64,000 nucleotides of DNA from Ceratothoa steindachneri (GCA_963969495.1 OZ018331.1:153930684-153994683); one strand, 5' to 3'. Shown: positions 10,064 to 21,419, numbered from the stretch's first letter. The notes: generated from the sequence alone by a model not told the origin. Made by a program: numbers and translations.

Positions 10064-10075
10064 TTAAACCTTTTT

Positions 10076-10471
10076 TCTAACAACATTAGTACAATTTGAA
10101 TTAGGTGCTGTGAACGAAGGAAACACATGTGAAGCAACCTCCAGAAAAATAATACAATTACAAAAGTTAATGGTTAACCAGAGGCAGGCGGAGCACGAGT
10201 CCCGACCGAAGTTACTTAGTTGTGTATATAGAAAGAACAGAAAGAAGCCTCTGTATGTGATACAGGCAGTCAGGTAGGCAGAGAGGAGAGTTGCGGAAAA
10301 CATTTACGAAAAGACAGCGAGAGTTGATAGGTCTTTGGCTTAACACCGATGCGTTGTGTTGTTGTGGGAGGGTTGGTTAAGTGGTTTTGGACTGGACGAG
10401 GGTTGGAGGCAAGTCAGGAGGGGGAGGCTGACTGCTCATCCTAAAACGCGTTATTTATGATGCCTACTGGT
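10076..10471 (-). other. LINE-B 3' UTR
   Basis: Non-coding sequence between the end of the LINE-B C-terminal frame and the A-rich tail that touches the truncated 5' end of LINE-A. Open frames here carry no known motif. Confidence 0.5.
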
Positions 10472-12590
10472 TTATGCGAAGAACAGTACGGGCGGCGATT
10501 GTTCGTGGGCCGCGGGATATAGCGGCACCATCGCGTACCTTCTTGCGTGTAGCGAGGTGTATAGTGGGTCTGTGGTGAGTTTGTCGAGTTGTTTTGTAAG
10601 TCTGGTGTGAGGGTAAGTGTTGAGAGGAGCTAGTTTATTTTTGTTATGTAGTTCGTCCATTCTCGAGTACCGCGGCGAACGGCAAGCGCGCTTTAGAGCA
10701 GAGTTCTGAATGCGCTGAACCTTTCGCTTCCACGTGTCGCTCGCAGCTACGAGCGACAGTAGGGCGTACGTGAGAATGGGACGCACAAGTGCTTTGTATA
10801 AGTGTAGTTTTAGTTTTTTGTGCTTGCAGGTTAGAACCTAGCCAGCGATGTGATTGTACGTGAGGCTCTTGCTTGTATTATGTTTTGGTGTAAGTTGAAC
10901 CTGAGGGACTTGTCAAAAGTTACCCCCAGGAATTTGGTGCATTGAGTGTATTTGAGCATTGTTGGGTTTTGGTAGATCATGTCGGGTGTGTGTGAGTAGA
11001 TTTGTAGATTGTGCATGAAGTGGTCTCTAGCGCCGTAGAGTGTCACCTGTGTCTTCTGAGGATTCGTGGCAATCAGCCATTTATCTTCGTAATCTGTCTT
11101 TACGTCTAGTATTCTTTGTGCGTGGAGCGCCATTTCTTCTGGAGCCAGGCCGCTAACGAGAATAGTCTCGTCATCGGCGTAGGCCACTATGTAAGTGTGA
11201 ACGCAGTTTTCTGGTCGGCGTCGGGTGGCGTATGTGAACATGATGTAGAGTGTGGTACCAGTACGCTTCCTTGGGGAACGCCTGAGTGTGGTGTGAAGGG
11301 TCGTGATAAGGTGATGTTATATATAATGTGGCAGCTCCATTCAGTGAGGTAGTGCAAGAGGAGCCTTCTGGTGCAGTGAGGTAACTCCGTGTTGTTGGCG
11401 AGTTTCCAACGGAGTCCCTCGTGCCACACCTTGTCTAAGGCCTTCTCCACGTCCTTATTGACGGAGAGAGTCTTTTGGTGTATCTGTCGTTTCTTTTGTA
11501 TTCTGTCGTGAACGATGGTCACGGCCGCCTAAGTGGACCTGCCTCTTTTGAACCCGTATTGATGGGGGGCGAACCAGTCCCTCTCTTCCAGTACCTTCCA
11601 TAGGCGGCAGTTGACCATACATTCAAGTATTTTGCCTAGGTGCTCTAATAGAGCAATAGGCCTGTAGTTGTTTGGGTGTCTCGGGTCTTTGTGGTGTTTA
11701 TGTAACAGTATGTTGTGAGAGACTTTGAATATTTGGGGGAAGTGGCCTGAGGCTAGTGAGGCATTGAATAGGTGTATGAGTGTGGGGTATATGTCTGCGG
11801 GGAGGTTGTGTATGAGTGTGGCTGGTAGGCCGGAGGGGCCGGGGGCGCGTTTTGGTGTCGTTTTAATGTAGTGTTTTGTTTCCTCGACGGTAATTGGAGT
11901 GGTTAGTGTGGACGAGTAATCGAGCACCTCCATTCGTATCAGAGGGGCAGGCCTTAGCTCGTAGGCGTGAGCCCGACACCACTCCTGGATTTCCTTGAAG
12001 TGCTCCTGCGCTTGTGGTTTTGGAGGGTTTTGCATGTGTACTGTGTCCCATTGGGACCTAAATGCGTCGAGGATGTCGTTAGTGTCTGTGAGTGTGTGGT
12101 TGTTTATTAGAAGTGTGATTGGTTTGCATGGTTCAGTGCCCAACATCCTTTTTACGTGCCGCCAGAAGAAGGAAGGGTCCGTGCAACGGGTGTCGTCCGC
12201 GATGCGGACGACCTCACGTCACTGCCGGTTCCTGTCTATCTGCACGCACTGTAGGATGCGGGCACGTAGTTGATTTATGTTGTGTTGACGTGGGCATCTG
12301 GTGTAGTGGTTATTGTACTGTGTGATGAGTCTCTGTGTGTGTATTAAGAATGGGAAGTGTTTGATACAGGTGTAGATTTTTGTAGTGAAGTGTAGGTTTC
12401 GTACGGTGGTAATGGTGTCTAGAAGTGAGCACCAGTGATGGTCCATTACTCCTGGATTGGCGTCCTCGAGGTCGAGGTTATGTGGTGTATTTGTGGATAT
12501 CTGACTTCTGAATTCTTTCCATTCGTGTTTTTGTAGTCGTATAGAGGTGATGTAGGGATGAGTATGGGAGATGTGGATATGAGAAGGCAT
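10472..12590 (-). pseudogene. LINE-B reverse transcriptase with C-terminal region
   Basis: Minus-strand blocks in order: APGPSGLPATLIHNLP (12,146-11,529 frame), NNYRPIALLEHLGKILE, and HQYGFKRGRST ending in a stop. In the next frame come EKALDKVWHEGLRWKL and HSGVPQGSVL. In a third frame is the catalytic box AYADDETILVSGL (about 11,180), followed by a thumb. A further frame at 10,786-10,472 encodes MRPILTYALLSLVAAS, typical of the C-terminal domain after the thumb. At least three frame changes make it inactive. Confidence 0.85.
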
Positions 12591-13215
12591 ATCGGTATGT
12601 GGTCAGATAGTACGTGGGGACTGGGTGACATGTGAGTGTAGAAGCGTGTGGCATGGTCGTTGCGGAAGACGACGTCCGGGAATGTGGTGCCTCCGTGCGG
12701 ACCGAAGAACGTGGGGAAGGCTGGGCCGATGTGCTCGCAGCGGTAGCGCCGCAAGGCACCAGCCAAGTAACTTCCCGCATCGTTTGTGTTGTTAGAAAGG
12801 AGTGTCGGGTGTAAATCGTTAAGGCTCCCCGCGAAGAAGATAGGAAGGTTTTAATTTGATAAGGCCGGAGTGGGACTTCTAAGTTTAGCTGTATTCGTGG
12901 TGGTCTGTAGTAAGTAGCCACTATTATGGGGCCGGAGCTTGTCTCTATCTTGCAGGCTAGAAACGAGGTGTCATGTGTATTAATGAGGAAGTGGTGTATG
13001 TTGCGCTTTACTAGGATCGCAGATCCTAGGTGCCGCGCCTGTGGAGATAGGTATGTGTGATAGCCTGCAATGCGAAGTCTATATTTGGGAGGATGTAGGC
13101 TGGTGGAGTTCAGGAGTACTATGTCGGGTCTTTGTGTGTTGTGCACCCAGTTGGCGACTGTATGGCGAATACCGTGCCAGCTGCGTACGTTTAGTTGTAT
13201 TAGGCTAAGTCGACC
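12446..13215 (-). pseudogene. LINE-B APE-like endonuclease
   Basis: The minus strand opens with IQLNVRSWHGIRHTVANW and then RPDIVLLNSTSL. In this fold the latter normally ends NET with a catalytic glutamate, which here is serine. The core continues with GSAILVKRNI, IIVATYYRPPR, and after a frameshift the distal part PDVVFRNDHATRFY and LSDHIPICLLIS with the SDH triad. Frame break and glutamate loss mean the nicking activity is dead. Confidence 0.8.
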
Positions 13216-13499
13216 TATTTTCGCGGGCGGAGTGCGTGGGAGGCTGACTTGCCTGGTACCGTCCCCTTCTCCTTGGTAATTGCCCAGGAGGCATGAGGAG
13301 CGAGTACCTTAACGCTTGTAGACTGTTATTTTGTGGGGTTCACGGCAGTGTTGTTGGGTGGGGGAGCCGTAGTGGAGGGAGGAGTGTGTTCTGTGGGCGG
13401 AGATGTCGAGATAGTGGCCTTGGGGAGGGTAGAGTCTTGGTGAGGAGAGTTTGTGGCGGAGGTGGGTGGCGTAGAGCTGGGAGACGAGGGGCTAGAGAT

Positions 13500-15290
13500 A
13501 GTTAGAAAGGTACAGATTATGAGACAAGGAGTGTCGGGGGAGAGAGGAGGTTGAGTTGGCGGAGAAGTGGAAGGAGGAGGGGTTGAGGGAGAAGGAGTCG
13601 GAGGAGGAGGAGTGGAAGCAGGAGGAGCAAGAGGAGGAGGAGTGGAAGGAGAAGGAGTGGAGTGAGAGGGAGTAGAGTGAGAAAGAGTGGAAGAAGGAGG
13701 TGTGGGAGGGAGGGAGGAGTGGGAACGGGAGTACGGGAAACGACAGGAGAGGGGGAGGTTTGTTTGTCCCGTGCCTGTGTGCCCATGTAGGGCTTTGGGG
13801 TGCGGTTTTTTGGATTGGCTCTGGGTGTGGTGGACTGAGTGGGAGTGGGGGTTGGGGTGACGGTGAGAGCTGGGGAAGAGGGGGCGGAGATGGGTGGAAG
13901 AGGGATGGTGGCAGTGGAAGGAGGGCAGGGTTTTGATAGAGAGGTGGAAGGGGTGCGGGCAGGAGAGGTGGTTGAGAGAGAGGCGGGAGCAGTGGCTAAG
14001 GAAGGTGCAGGGACAGGACAGGCGGCGGGGGGAGCGTAATGTAAGTGGGGGCCAGTGGTTCCCGGACGGGAGGTGTGTGTACCCATCGGGGGGGAGGGAG
14101 GAGTGCGGGTCTGCTAGTGTGCTCGTCTATTAGAGCGAACACCTTCTCAGGGAAAGTGATCTGCTCTATGCCATTGGAGGCGAATAGCGTGTTTAGTAAT
14201 TTTGCGTATAGTCGATGGTGGCCTCTCGACATGTATTTTTCCACCTCTGAGAGCAGGGTGGCCAGGTGTAGTTTTGTTTTTGTGTTGTTGCTTGTGTGAT
14301 GTGGGGTGGGGGTGGGCGTGTGTAGTGGGGTGGGGGTGATTGTGTGATGTGTGGGTGTTGGTAGTAGTGGGGGTCCCTGAGTGTGGTGTGCTGGGGTGGG
14401 GGGAGATGGGATGCGTTGGTGAGGTGTGGTCTCTGCAAGGGGGGTTGGGTGTGTCTGGGTTAGGGAAAAGGGAGCAGGCAGCGTTGCGCCGGCAGCAGCG
14501 GCGAATGTTCTGGTGAGGGGAGTAGGGGCGGGGGCGGAGTGTGTGGTTGTATGTATTTGTTGTGGGCGACGAATACCCTCCACGGCGTCATGGCGGGCCT
14601 TACTCAAGTAAGGGCATCTGGAGTTGACGGCGACGTGGTCGCCGCCACAGTTCACACAGAGGGCTGTAGTTGAAGTGCAGGAAGTGTAGTGGTGCCCCAC
14701 TACACTGCACTTTGAGCAGATTAAGTCTGCTGAGCATGTGCTGGTGTTGTGTCTGGTCTTTTAGCACTGATGGCATTGTGTGGGTCTGATGTTGTGTTGT
14801 TCTTCAATGTTTTGTGAGTTTGTAAGTGTGCCGCAGACCTTGATGCCTTGGTCTAGTAGCATGTTTTTTGTGGTGTCGCTGGACATTGTGATCACTGCCC
14901 AGTTCTTTGACCTGTTGAAATACATGTCCTTGATGACCTCCTCCCCATACTTCTGACGGAGGTGAGTGCGCAGGTCATCATTTTTAAAGGCCAGCCACAA
15001 AGGGTTGGTCCTTGTCACCCGAATCTGGTATCTCTTTAGGATACCGTCAGCGAGTTTTGTTGTGAGGTTGTGTGTGTTGAGTTCGACGGTTGTCTTCTCG
15101 TGGAAGGTTAGCGCGTCCTCATGTGAGCGAAAGACGAGCTTGTGGCCTGTGCGTAGTTTTATGATGTTGGTGATCGGGGTGTCGTGTGTGGTGGCTAGAT
15201 TTAGTAGCATGTGGTCATCGATTGTGGCGGGTGTTTTTTTCTGAGCTGTGTGTCAGTATTAGGTGCGTGTTGGTTGCCATGGTTGTACTT
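13500..15290 (-). pseudogene. LINE-B ORF1, zinc-knuckle protein with long Pro/Leu low-complexity tail
   Basis: The likely start is the minus-strand ATG near 15,280, but a shift soon follows. The frame at 15,210-14,761 gives an RNA-binding-like region (NIIKLRTGHKLVF, then KYGEEVIKDMYF). An in-frame stop interrupts the first knuckle (CHQC). The next frame has CSADLICSKCSVVGHH and CVNCGGDHVAVNSRC. From about 14,550 to 13,520 the protein is Pro/Thr/Ser-rich and then becomes a Leu/Pro homopolymer-like run encoded by GGA-rich repeats (13,560-13,690), likely microsatellite expansion within the gene. Confidence 0.75.
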
Positions 15291-15300
15291 TATACGGTTA

Positions 15301-16150
15301 CTTGAACTTGATTGGAGTGAACCTCCGCCCCGCCGAAGAGGACCCCGTGAACATGATTCGGATGTGGGGAAGAGTGATGGATGAGTATGGACCTGGTTGG
15401 GCTCCTCACAGGGTGTGAAAACATGGCGGACTCAATGATGACTGAAGCCAGAATCAACTGACTCCAGTCGGGGTGCCGCCCCCTCTATTGGGTTTTGGGT
15501 ATTTAACAGTTACGTCCGACATCTCACAGAGACGGAAGAGTCTCCCTCTGTTGTCCTGGAAGGTGGCCGCAGGATAGGTTGTTATGCCTCCCCACGTTTG
15601 TAACTGAATCCCAAACCAGGTTGCTTCTTCCTCTGGGTTCCGCAGTGGGGTGAGCCTCAGTCCTCCTTTCCCCAGAGTTTTCAATTATGCCTTTTCTCAG
15701 TAGAACGGCATAGTTGCAACGAAGCTATATGTGTAGAGTCACGTTCACGGAGCCAGACATCACGGCGGAGCAGGGATGGGGGTTAGCACGTCATGTCAGG
15801 GTGACGAGCCTGGGAAATAAAGGATTTTTATTCCGGGAGGGGGGCAGGGGGATTGACTCAAGGTCCTCTTTAGGTCCGGGGGTACCCAGCAGGGTCGATG
15901 ATACTACCTTCCTCGGTTTTGCTGTTGAACAGGAGTGGTCCCGGAGGTGACTCCCCCTCGACTTTACCTCCTTTGCTGGCTAAGACTTCTCTTAGGTCGT
16001 ACAAATCGTCAAGATTTCTGATGCTCTGTGCCGACCGAAACACGAGCGGAGGTATTTATACCCCATCGCGGGTGACGTCAGTGTTAAGCATAGACGTCAT
16101 GAATTCCAGCGACGTCATTAATGACGTCACTGAAAATTACCTTATGTGGA
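15301..16150 (-). other. Boundary region between LINE-B and the DIRS-like element
   Basis: Not clearly coding. Around 16,055-16,170 a large palindrome is built from ACCCCATCGCG and CGCGATGGGG, enclosing several TGACGTCA-like sites (16,073; 16,095; 16,113; 16,123). The minus-strand frame at 15,684-15,454 has no known motif. It may be the terminal repeat of the DIRS-like element plus the LINE-B 5' UTR. Confidence 0.4.
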
Positions 16151-16154
16151 GCAT

Positions 16155-17691
16155 TTATTCCACGCGATGGGGCATCCGCTGGGTTTTGATAAGTCGGGAT
16201 CCAAGCAACCGCAGGCCTTTGGTACATAAACAAATTATGAAACATAATAAGTATATAAAACCCTTGGACAACGAAATTACACTAGCTGGCGAATCAGAAA
16301 ACAAAAGATACCGTGGTTTACATAAAAATAACGCAAAAAGGGCGGCAAACTCAGCCTTAACTGCGTCGGTGGGACAAGACAAATATATATTTGCCTGCCT
16401 CTGGTCAAAGACCAACAAAACCCCGGGAGTGGCATCGCTAAAAGCGATGGGGTTTCATGGAGGGACCCACCTGACTCGTGCCCTGGCCCAGGGGACCCAT
16501 TCGGAGGGAAGAAGAATTGCCAGAAGGGCAACCCTTGGAGATCTAGCGTAAGCCAGCTGGGCCGCAAACTTTGGGAGGCCAATGGCCATTCCAACAAAGT
16601 TCAAAAGGCCACCCAGCCTGGCCCAAAAGGGAGAATGAGAAGGGACGCGAGGGGCCCAAGAGAGGGCCGACGTGGTCTTCTTCTTCACTTCGGGGTGAGG
16701 CGGGTGATGTCGGCGCGCAGAACAATATCAACGCCCAAATAAACCAGGTGGCGGGTAGGGGTGAGCACGAACTTGGCATCATTAATGCAGATGGAGGAAT
16801 TTCGCACCAGTTGAATGAATCTAACAAGGGCAGCGGGGCAACCTAGGCCCAGGATGTCATCGAGGTAAGTGTAGACGACGATACCCGCATGGCGTGCGAA
16901 TTCCGCGAAGATGGGAGCCATGCATGCCTGCATAATGTAGGGGGATCCAGAGAACTCCATGGGGAGGCGCTTAAATCGAAAACGCTGGTTCCACAGCGCG
17001 CCGAACAAAGGCCAAGTACCGGGGTGGAGTTTTATGTGATAAAACCCGTGTTGTAAGTCAATTTTTATTGCCCACGTGGCCTCTCCTGCATTACGCAGAA
17101 CCTTTCCTAAGGACGGGAGCTGGAAAGGAGGGGGGGTATAAAGACCTGACACACCCAAAGGGAACATGTCGTAAATGAAGCGATCCTCGCGCTCATTTTG
17201 GGGGACCAGGAACACCTGATCTGCTCCGAGCGTTCAATAACGCCGGCGCGCAGAAGAGTCTGCACAACCGGGAGCAACAGCTTACTGCTGGGGGCGAAGT
17301 GTCGGTATTCACCGAGGTAGACCTGAACTTTCTTTCCACCCGCAGCTTTCGCCACATTGGAGGGAAGGGGGACATGGCTACAAACATTACCAGGGATGAA
17401 ATCGCAAATATGCCTTTGCGTAGGGTCATTGCGAACTCGGGCTAGTAGGTCAAAAACTCTACCCGCCTCACCCTCAGCGTTGTCGTCGGCGTCATCACCG
17501 TCTCCCTGGTCCTCACCGGACTCAACCCTGGCTGCCGGGGATGCATCCTGACCAGGAGCCTCCACCTCGGACGAAGCAGGGGGGTCGGGAGGCACCAAGG
17601 CCGCGACGTTTTCGATGAAGTTGATGGCCTCTTGCAGCTGGGGTTCATTGTCGATTAATTTCTGGGTATCATCATCCAGGGGGGACACCAT
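16155..17691 (-). pseudogene. Retroelement pol: reverse transcriptase with YLDD box plus RNase H-like region (DIRS-like)
   Basis: The minus strand starts at 17,691 (MVSPLDDDTQKLID), then has an acidic linker and AGVIERSEQ, the usual entry to an LTR/DIRS-type RT. A frameshift at about 17,210 follows. Next come VFLVPQNEREDRFIYDM, WAIKIDLQHGFYHIKLHP, RFKRLPMEFSGSPYIMQ, the catalytic TYLDDILGLG, and INDAKFVLTPTRHLVYLG. After LTPK and a shift come LGGLLNFVGMAIGLPKF and an RNase H-like stretch with YLLFSDSPA near 16,320. I see no integrase or tyrosine recombinase. DIRS-like is my best guess; other gag-pol families are possible. Confidence 0.6.
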
Positions 17692-17699
17692 GTTAATGG

Positions 17700-18698
17700 C
17701 ATCGACCGCGGCGGCTAATCCTCATCGGGGGTAAGTACGGCACTGAACTCCAGAAGGGAATCCAAGTTATACCCGTAGTCTTCTTCACCCGCGCCGAGCC
17801 CCACGGCGAAAGGAAGGTCCCCTTTAACCCCAGGAACATACTCACCCGAGGGAGGGAAAAGGGGAGGGGGCGAAGTCGGACAACTACTGAACAGCCCAAA
17901 GCTCATCCTCCCATGAGCCCAGAGGGGGCCTATTTGCGGCCATCGCCCTTAGCCTTACTACGATTACGCGGGCGGCGACGAGGGCGCGCAGGAGCAGCCT
18001 GCGCCTGAGGGCAGGTAGGCGGGGGGCGGGACCAAGTGCCGCGTAGGAATAGAGTCGAAAGTCTTCCAAGGCGTAGTTCCAGCCTACGTAAGATACCAAG
18101 TAATACAACCGCAACCTGGTGCGGAGGCGGGCAGTCTCATCCTCAAGGAGGTGATCCCGTAGTCTAAACAAGATGAACAAAAGGTTTAGCTCCTCGATAT
18201 CCTTAGTCCTAAACACAGGGGGGGGGGAGGGGTGGTCAGACGGGCTCTGAGATGAACTACCACTAACTGCCAATCCGGGGTAACCCGGCGATGCTCCACA
18301 ATCTGTGGAACTCCTTGGTTAGGCTGAAAGCCTAAAATGGGGTCGTCAAATCCTAAAACGCGGCAAGCATCCAGGGTTCCCAAGGGGTAGAGTTCCTAGG
18401 ATTAGGAGGGACCTCCCGAGTGCCGATGGAGTCTAACACCTGGCGTCGTAACGTGTCCAGGTCCTCTTCCCCGGTCTCGGAGGTTGTAGCAGAAGGGCCG
18501 GGGGCGTTCTTGGGCCGTAAGGACAGGTTCTCTTGAAATCGAGGCCTGCGAGCCAGTCCTAGCTCTGGTAGTCGCGCCCTTAGTAGGCGTCTTCTTGGGA
18601 GGGGTCTTTTTAGGGGGCATGAAGGTGGGTAGGCCTGGTAACAGGAGTCCCACAGTAACCAAATGGCGAATAAAAACTTCAGCCCCTAGGCCTAACAC
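17700..18698 (-). pseudogene. Putative gag-like ORF1 of the DIRS-like element
   Basis: Minus-strand frames upstream of the YLDD RT. One starts at about 18,620 with MPPKKTPPKKTPTKG, a basic Lys/Pro N-terminus. A later frame (18,273-17,884) encodes a helical, Arg/Leu-rich segment (LLLRALVAARVIVVRLRAM). Frameshifts separate them. There is no zinc knuckle or other diagnostic motif, so gag is inferred only from order and charge. Confidence 0.4.
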
Positions 18699-18699
18699 A

Positions 18700-19050
18700 A
18701 AAAGTTTATAGACTTACCACGCGGAGAATGGTTGATGGTTAATTATTTATTATTATGACCGCTAAAACATCTGAGTGGGACCCTCGCGGCATTTTGGTCG
18801 CCATTATGGTGGTGAACACCCCTTGAGAAGGGGAATGCACTCTGCCCTGTTCCTGGCCTTTTTTTCTGCTCTTTTAGGGACTTACTAGTGTGTATAAGTT
18901 TCTGTTATTTTCTTAAGAAATTATATGTTAAGTTGCTTTTGGGATAAGAGCCCACCCCCCCCCCCTCTTTAAACCGCTGCCTGGATGAAAAGGGAATTTG
19001 CCTTTTGGCTTAGTTACCGTATTCATTTATTTCTAAAACTAGTTCCTCTA
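18700..19050. other. Spacer between DIRS-like element and LINE-C
   Basis: No gene. A C-tract lies at 18,953-18,965. It presumably contains the 5' terminus of the DIRS-like element and the breakpoint at which LINE-C loses its RT. Confidence 0.4.
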
Positions 19051-19052
19051 AT

Positions 19053-19970
19053 CTATTTTTCCTCTGAATAATATCCGTGGAAACACCGTGGCGCCGGGAG
19101 AGTCTTATACTCTACCCTAGGGATGGGCACTCTGTCCGCCTCCGATATTTTATCGATGATTTTTTCGAAATGTCTATCGCGGTCTTCAAACGTAGATCCG
19201 TCCAACTGTTTCACTTGGTGATCTTGTAGGATTCTTTTGTAGTCGTCCCAGTTTGCCTTGGGCAACCATCTAAGAGTTGGGATTCTGACTTGAATAGGGG
19301 ACGTTGAAATAGTAGTGACTATACTAATATGGTTTGACAGAGTATAGGGGCCTGGAACCGTCGTGTGGTTCAAACCAAAATTAGCATTGGCGAGGATGAT
19401 ATCAGGTGTTGTGGAGGATCTTCTCGTTAGATACGTGTGGAACTCTGGGCCAACTCTCTGTACCACATTTCGTTCCATAAGTAGGCTTAGGGAGGCTCCT
19501 AATCCATTGAAAACCGTGGTATAGCCTGCTTCCCTACAACGGGCATTAAGTTCGTCGATCAGAGGGGATCAGCTATTTCTCTTGAACAAGTTGAGGAAAT
19601 TGGGAATAGGAAGGTATGAACGTCTCGGGGGTTGGTAGCCCACAGCTATAATAAGGTCGTCGATAGTCATGCTGATCTTAATTGCAAGGTATGATTCCTC
19701 CAGGTTGGCAATCTCTTTGTACTTGATACCCTTACGCACGGCTATTGCAACACCGTCCTACATTTCATTAGTGTGGCTGGTCATAATGGTGTTGTAGTTG
19801 TATATCTTAATGGGGTTATTATCTGCATTAAGGCCATGCTCGGAGATTAGGACTATGGCCGGGTCTACTTCTCTAATGATGTTATTGTAGACGAATTTTT
19901 TGCCTTCCCAACCCTTTACATTGAGCGAAAAGATCTTTATTCTATTGATAATTCTCGTATTGTATGCCAT
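19053..19970 (-). pseudogene. LINE-C APE-like endonuclease
   Basis: The frame begins at 19,970 with IKIFSLNVKGWEGKKF and PAIVLISEHGL. The glutamate of SEHG is the expected catalytic residue. After breaks it continues with the ATIGYQPP-like region (near 19,640) and the distal block TPDIILANANF ... LSNHISIVTTIST, where the normal SDH is SNH. It ends at PAPRCFHGYYSEEK. Everything downstream, including the RT, is missing, which is odd because LINE insertions usually lose their 5' end. Confidence 0.8.
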
Positions 19971-21414
19971 ATTATTCTCCTTGTGTGTTTTTTACTTTCA
20001 CTGGTTCTTCTCGTGCAGGTGACCTCCCCCTTAGATCTTTTCTTCTTGAACTGATCATGAGAGAGATTGAAACATGATTCAGGGCATATTTCGATGTTGC
20101 CATCCTTTAATGCCAAGAGTAGGTCTTCTTCATTGGCGTCACAATCATAGTCCCACTTAAATTTTACTATGACCACTCCTCAGATTATATCCTTAACTTT
20201 TGCCAATCTTGGCAGTGGAGCCGGTGGTGAGGCATAGATCTTTAAGATAAGGTCTGTGGTTTTATTTTTAGGTGCGGATTGCTTGCTTTCTTTGGCGTTT
20301 TTGTTTTTTTGGCTTGCCTCTTGATGTATATTTTCTATCTGGGTTAGCTGTTCAGTTTCCATCGTTTCGGATGTTACTGGGGTATTTTTGTTGTTCAAAC
20401 AGGGGTCCCTAGATCTTGATCTGTTTCTTACTGTCGGGTCAGATTTGTTCCCTGTCTGAGTTTGGTATAGTTTACATGAGGAAGGTTATCGGGAAACCAC
20501 ATAGGTTTCATTCCATTTTGAATCAGCATTCTATTTAATTCAGTGGCGTAGCTTCCAGATTTGGCTATATTTACAAAGTGGGCATGAATTACGCACATAA
20601 CCAACTCTAGGTTCAGCGACAGGTCTATTTGGACTAGCATTTTTTCTTTTTCCGGATTTTTTGCCACCTGTGCGTAACTGGTATTTGCCTTGCGAGTATT
20701 TTCCTCTTGTATATTTCTTTTATTTTCGTTTACCATAATTTTCTTCATGGAGAAAGACATTGAAAGGATGCGGTGGGTACCATCACAATTAGGGTTTTTC
20801 TTTTCTGCTCCATTTAAGCACTCCTTTCCCTAGGTGTGTCCGGTGCTGGCGCACTCTGAGCACACTTTCCCTTGGAATCTGCAGTCTTTTGTCGCGTGCT
20901 GTTCTAAGGCGTAGCACGAGAAGCAAACTTGTACGGATACAGAAGTTTTCCTTTCAATATACGACGCAGAGATCTTAGTGCAAAACATTATTAGGCCAGC
21001 TTTGGATGCCTTAGAAGCCATCTCAGATATCTGGAAGGTTTTTAAAATTGTAGATTTCGTCAACCTTTGCCCAGTTTTGTTTTACTTCTAACTCCATCTT
21101 GATTTCTTCTGTTCTATGTGATCCAAGCGACGGCAGATAAAAGATCTTTGGGCAGATACGTGAGGTGAGACTTTGGGTGTCAGGTGGATTTCGTCGAGCT
21201 TCGTGCGGGATCTCACGCTGAGAAGATTGTCGAGATCTTGGTTGCTATCGAAAATTGCCATGTAGCCATAGGACTGATCTATCAAGCGACATAACGCAAC
21301 TCCTATGGCAGCGATGATTGTCTCGAAAACGTTCTCTCTTGGGGGTTTGGGACAGTGCTCCTGCACCCAGAGGGAATCATCTTCTCTCCACTGGGGTTGT
21401 CCATGACGGCCCAC
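19937..21414 (-). pseudogene. LINE-C ORF1, zinc-knuckle gag-like protein
   Basis: Minus-strand order: an N-terminal domain at 21,414-21,088 (VFETIIAAIGVALCRLID ... ICRRLDH); a middle segment at 21,063-20,830 with TKISASYIERKTSVSVQVC and the knuckles CFSCYALEQHATKDC and CSECAS; then 20,760-20,428 with QIDLSLNLELVMCVIHAHF. A charged linker (20,398-20,180) precedes a C-terminal segment (20,176-19,937: KWDYDCD then CFNLSHDQFKKKRSK). That last segment is shared with LINE-D and is not a domain I recognise. Several stops interrupt the ORF. Confidence 0.75.
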
Positions 21415-21419
21415 TAGGG

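Larger units (their letters stand above)
5619..10070 (-). mobile_element. LINE-A: APE-type non-LTR retrotransposon, decayed and internally deleted
   Basis: A minus-strand LINE with the order 5' ORF1 (zinc knuckles), endonuclease remnant, reverse transcriptase, 3' UTR, then (AT)n. It is homologous along its coding parts and 3' UTR to LINE-D at 26,570-31,697. ORF1 is 5'-truncated at about 10,063, where it abuts the short A-rich tail of LINE-B. The ORF1 C-terminus runs straight into mid-endonuclease sequence, so the endonuclease N-terminus is deleted. Many frameshifts are present. It belongs to the I/Jockey/R1-like group of LINEs; the exact clade cannot be set by eye. Confidence 0.8.
10070..15300 (-). 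mobile_element. LINE-B: GC/GT-biased APE-type LINE, nearly full length
   Basis: A second LINE family on minus, with 5' UTR, ORF1 (15,280-13,500), endonuclease (about 13,215-12,450), reverse transcriptase (12,150-10,830), C-terminal domain (10,786-10,472), 3' UTR (10,470-10,080) and a short A-rich tail at about 10,073-10,080. Base composition is strikingly GT-rich on the plus strand, unlike the AT-rich flanks. Frameshifts occur in every ORF. It looks like a Jockey/I-group element; no RNase H domain is evident. Confidence 0.8.
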
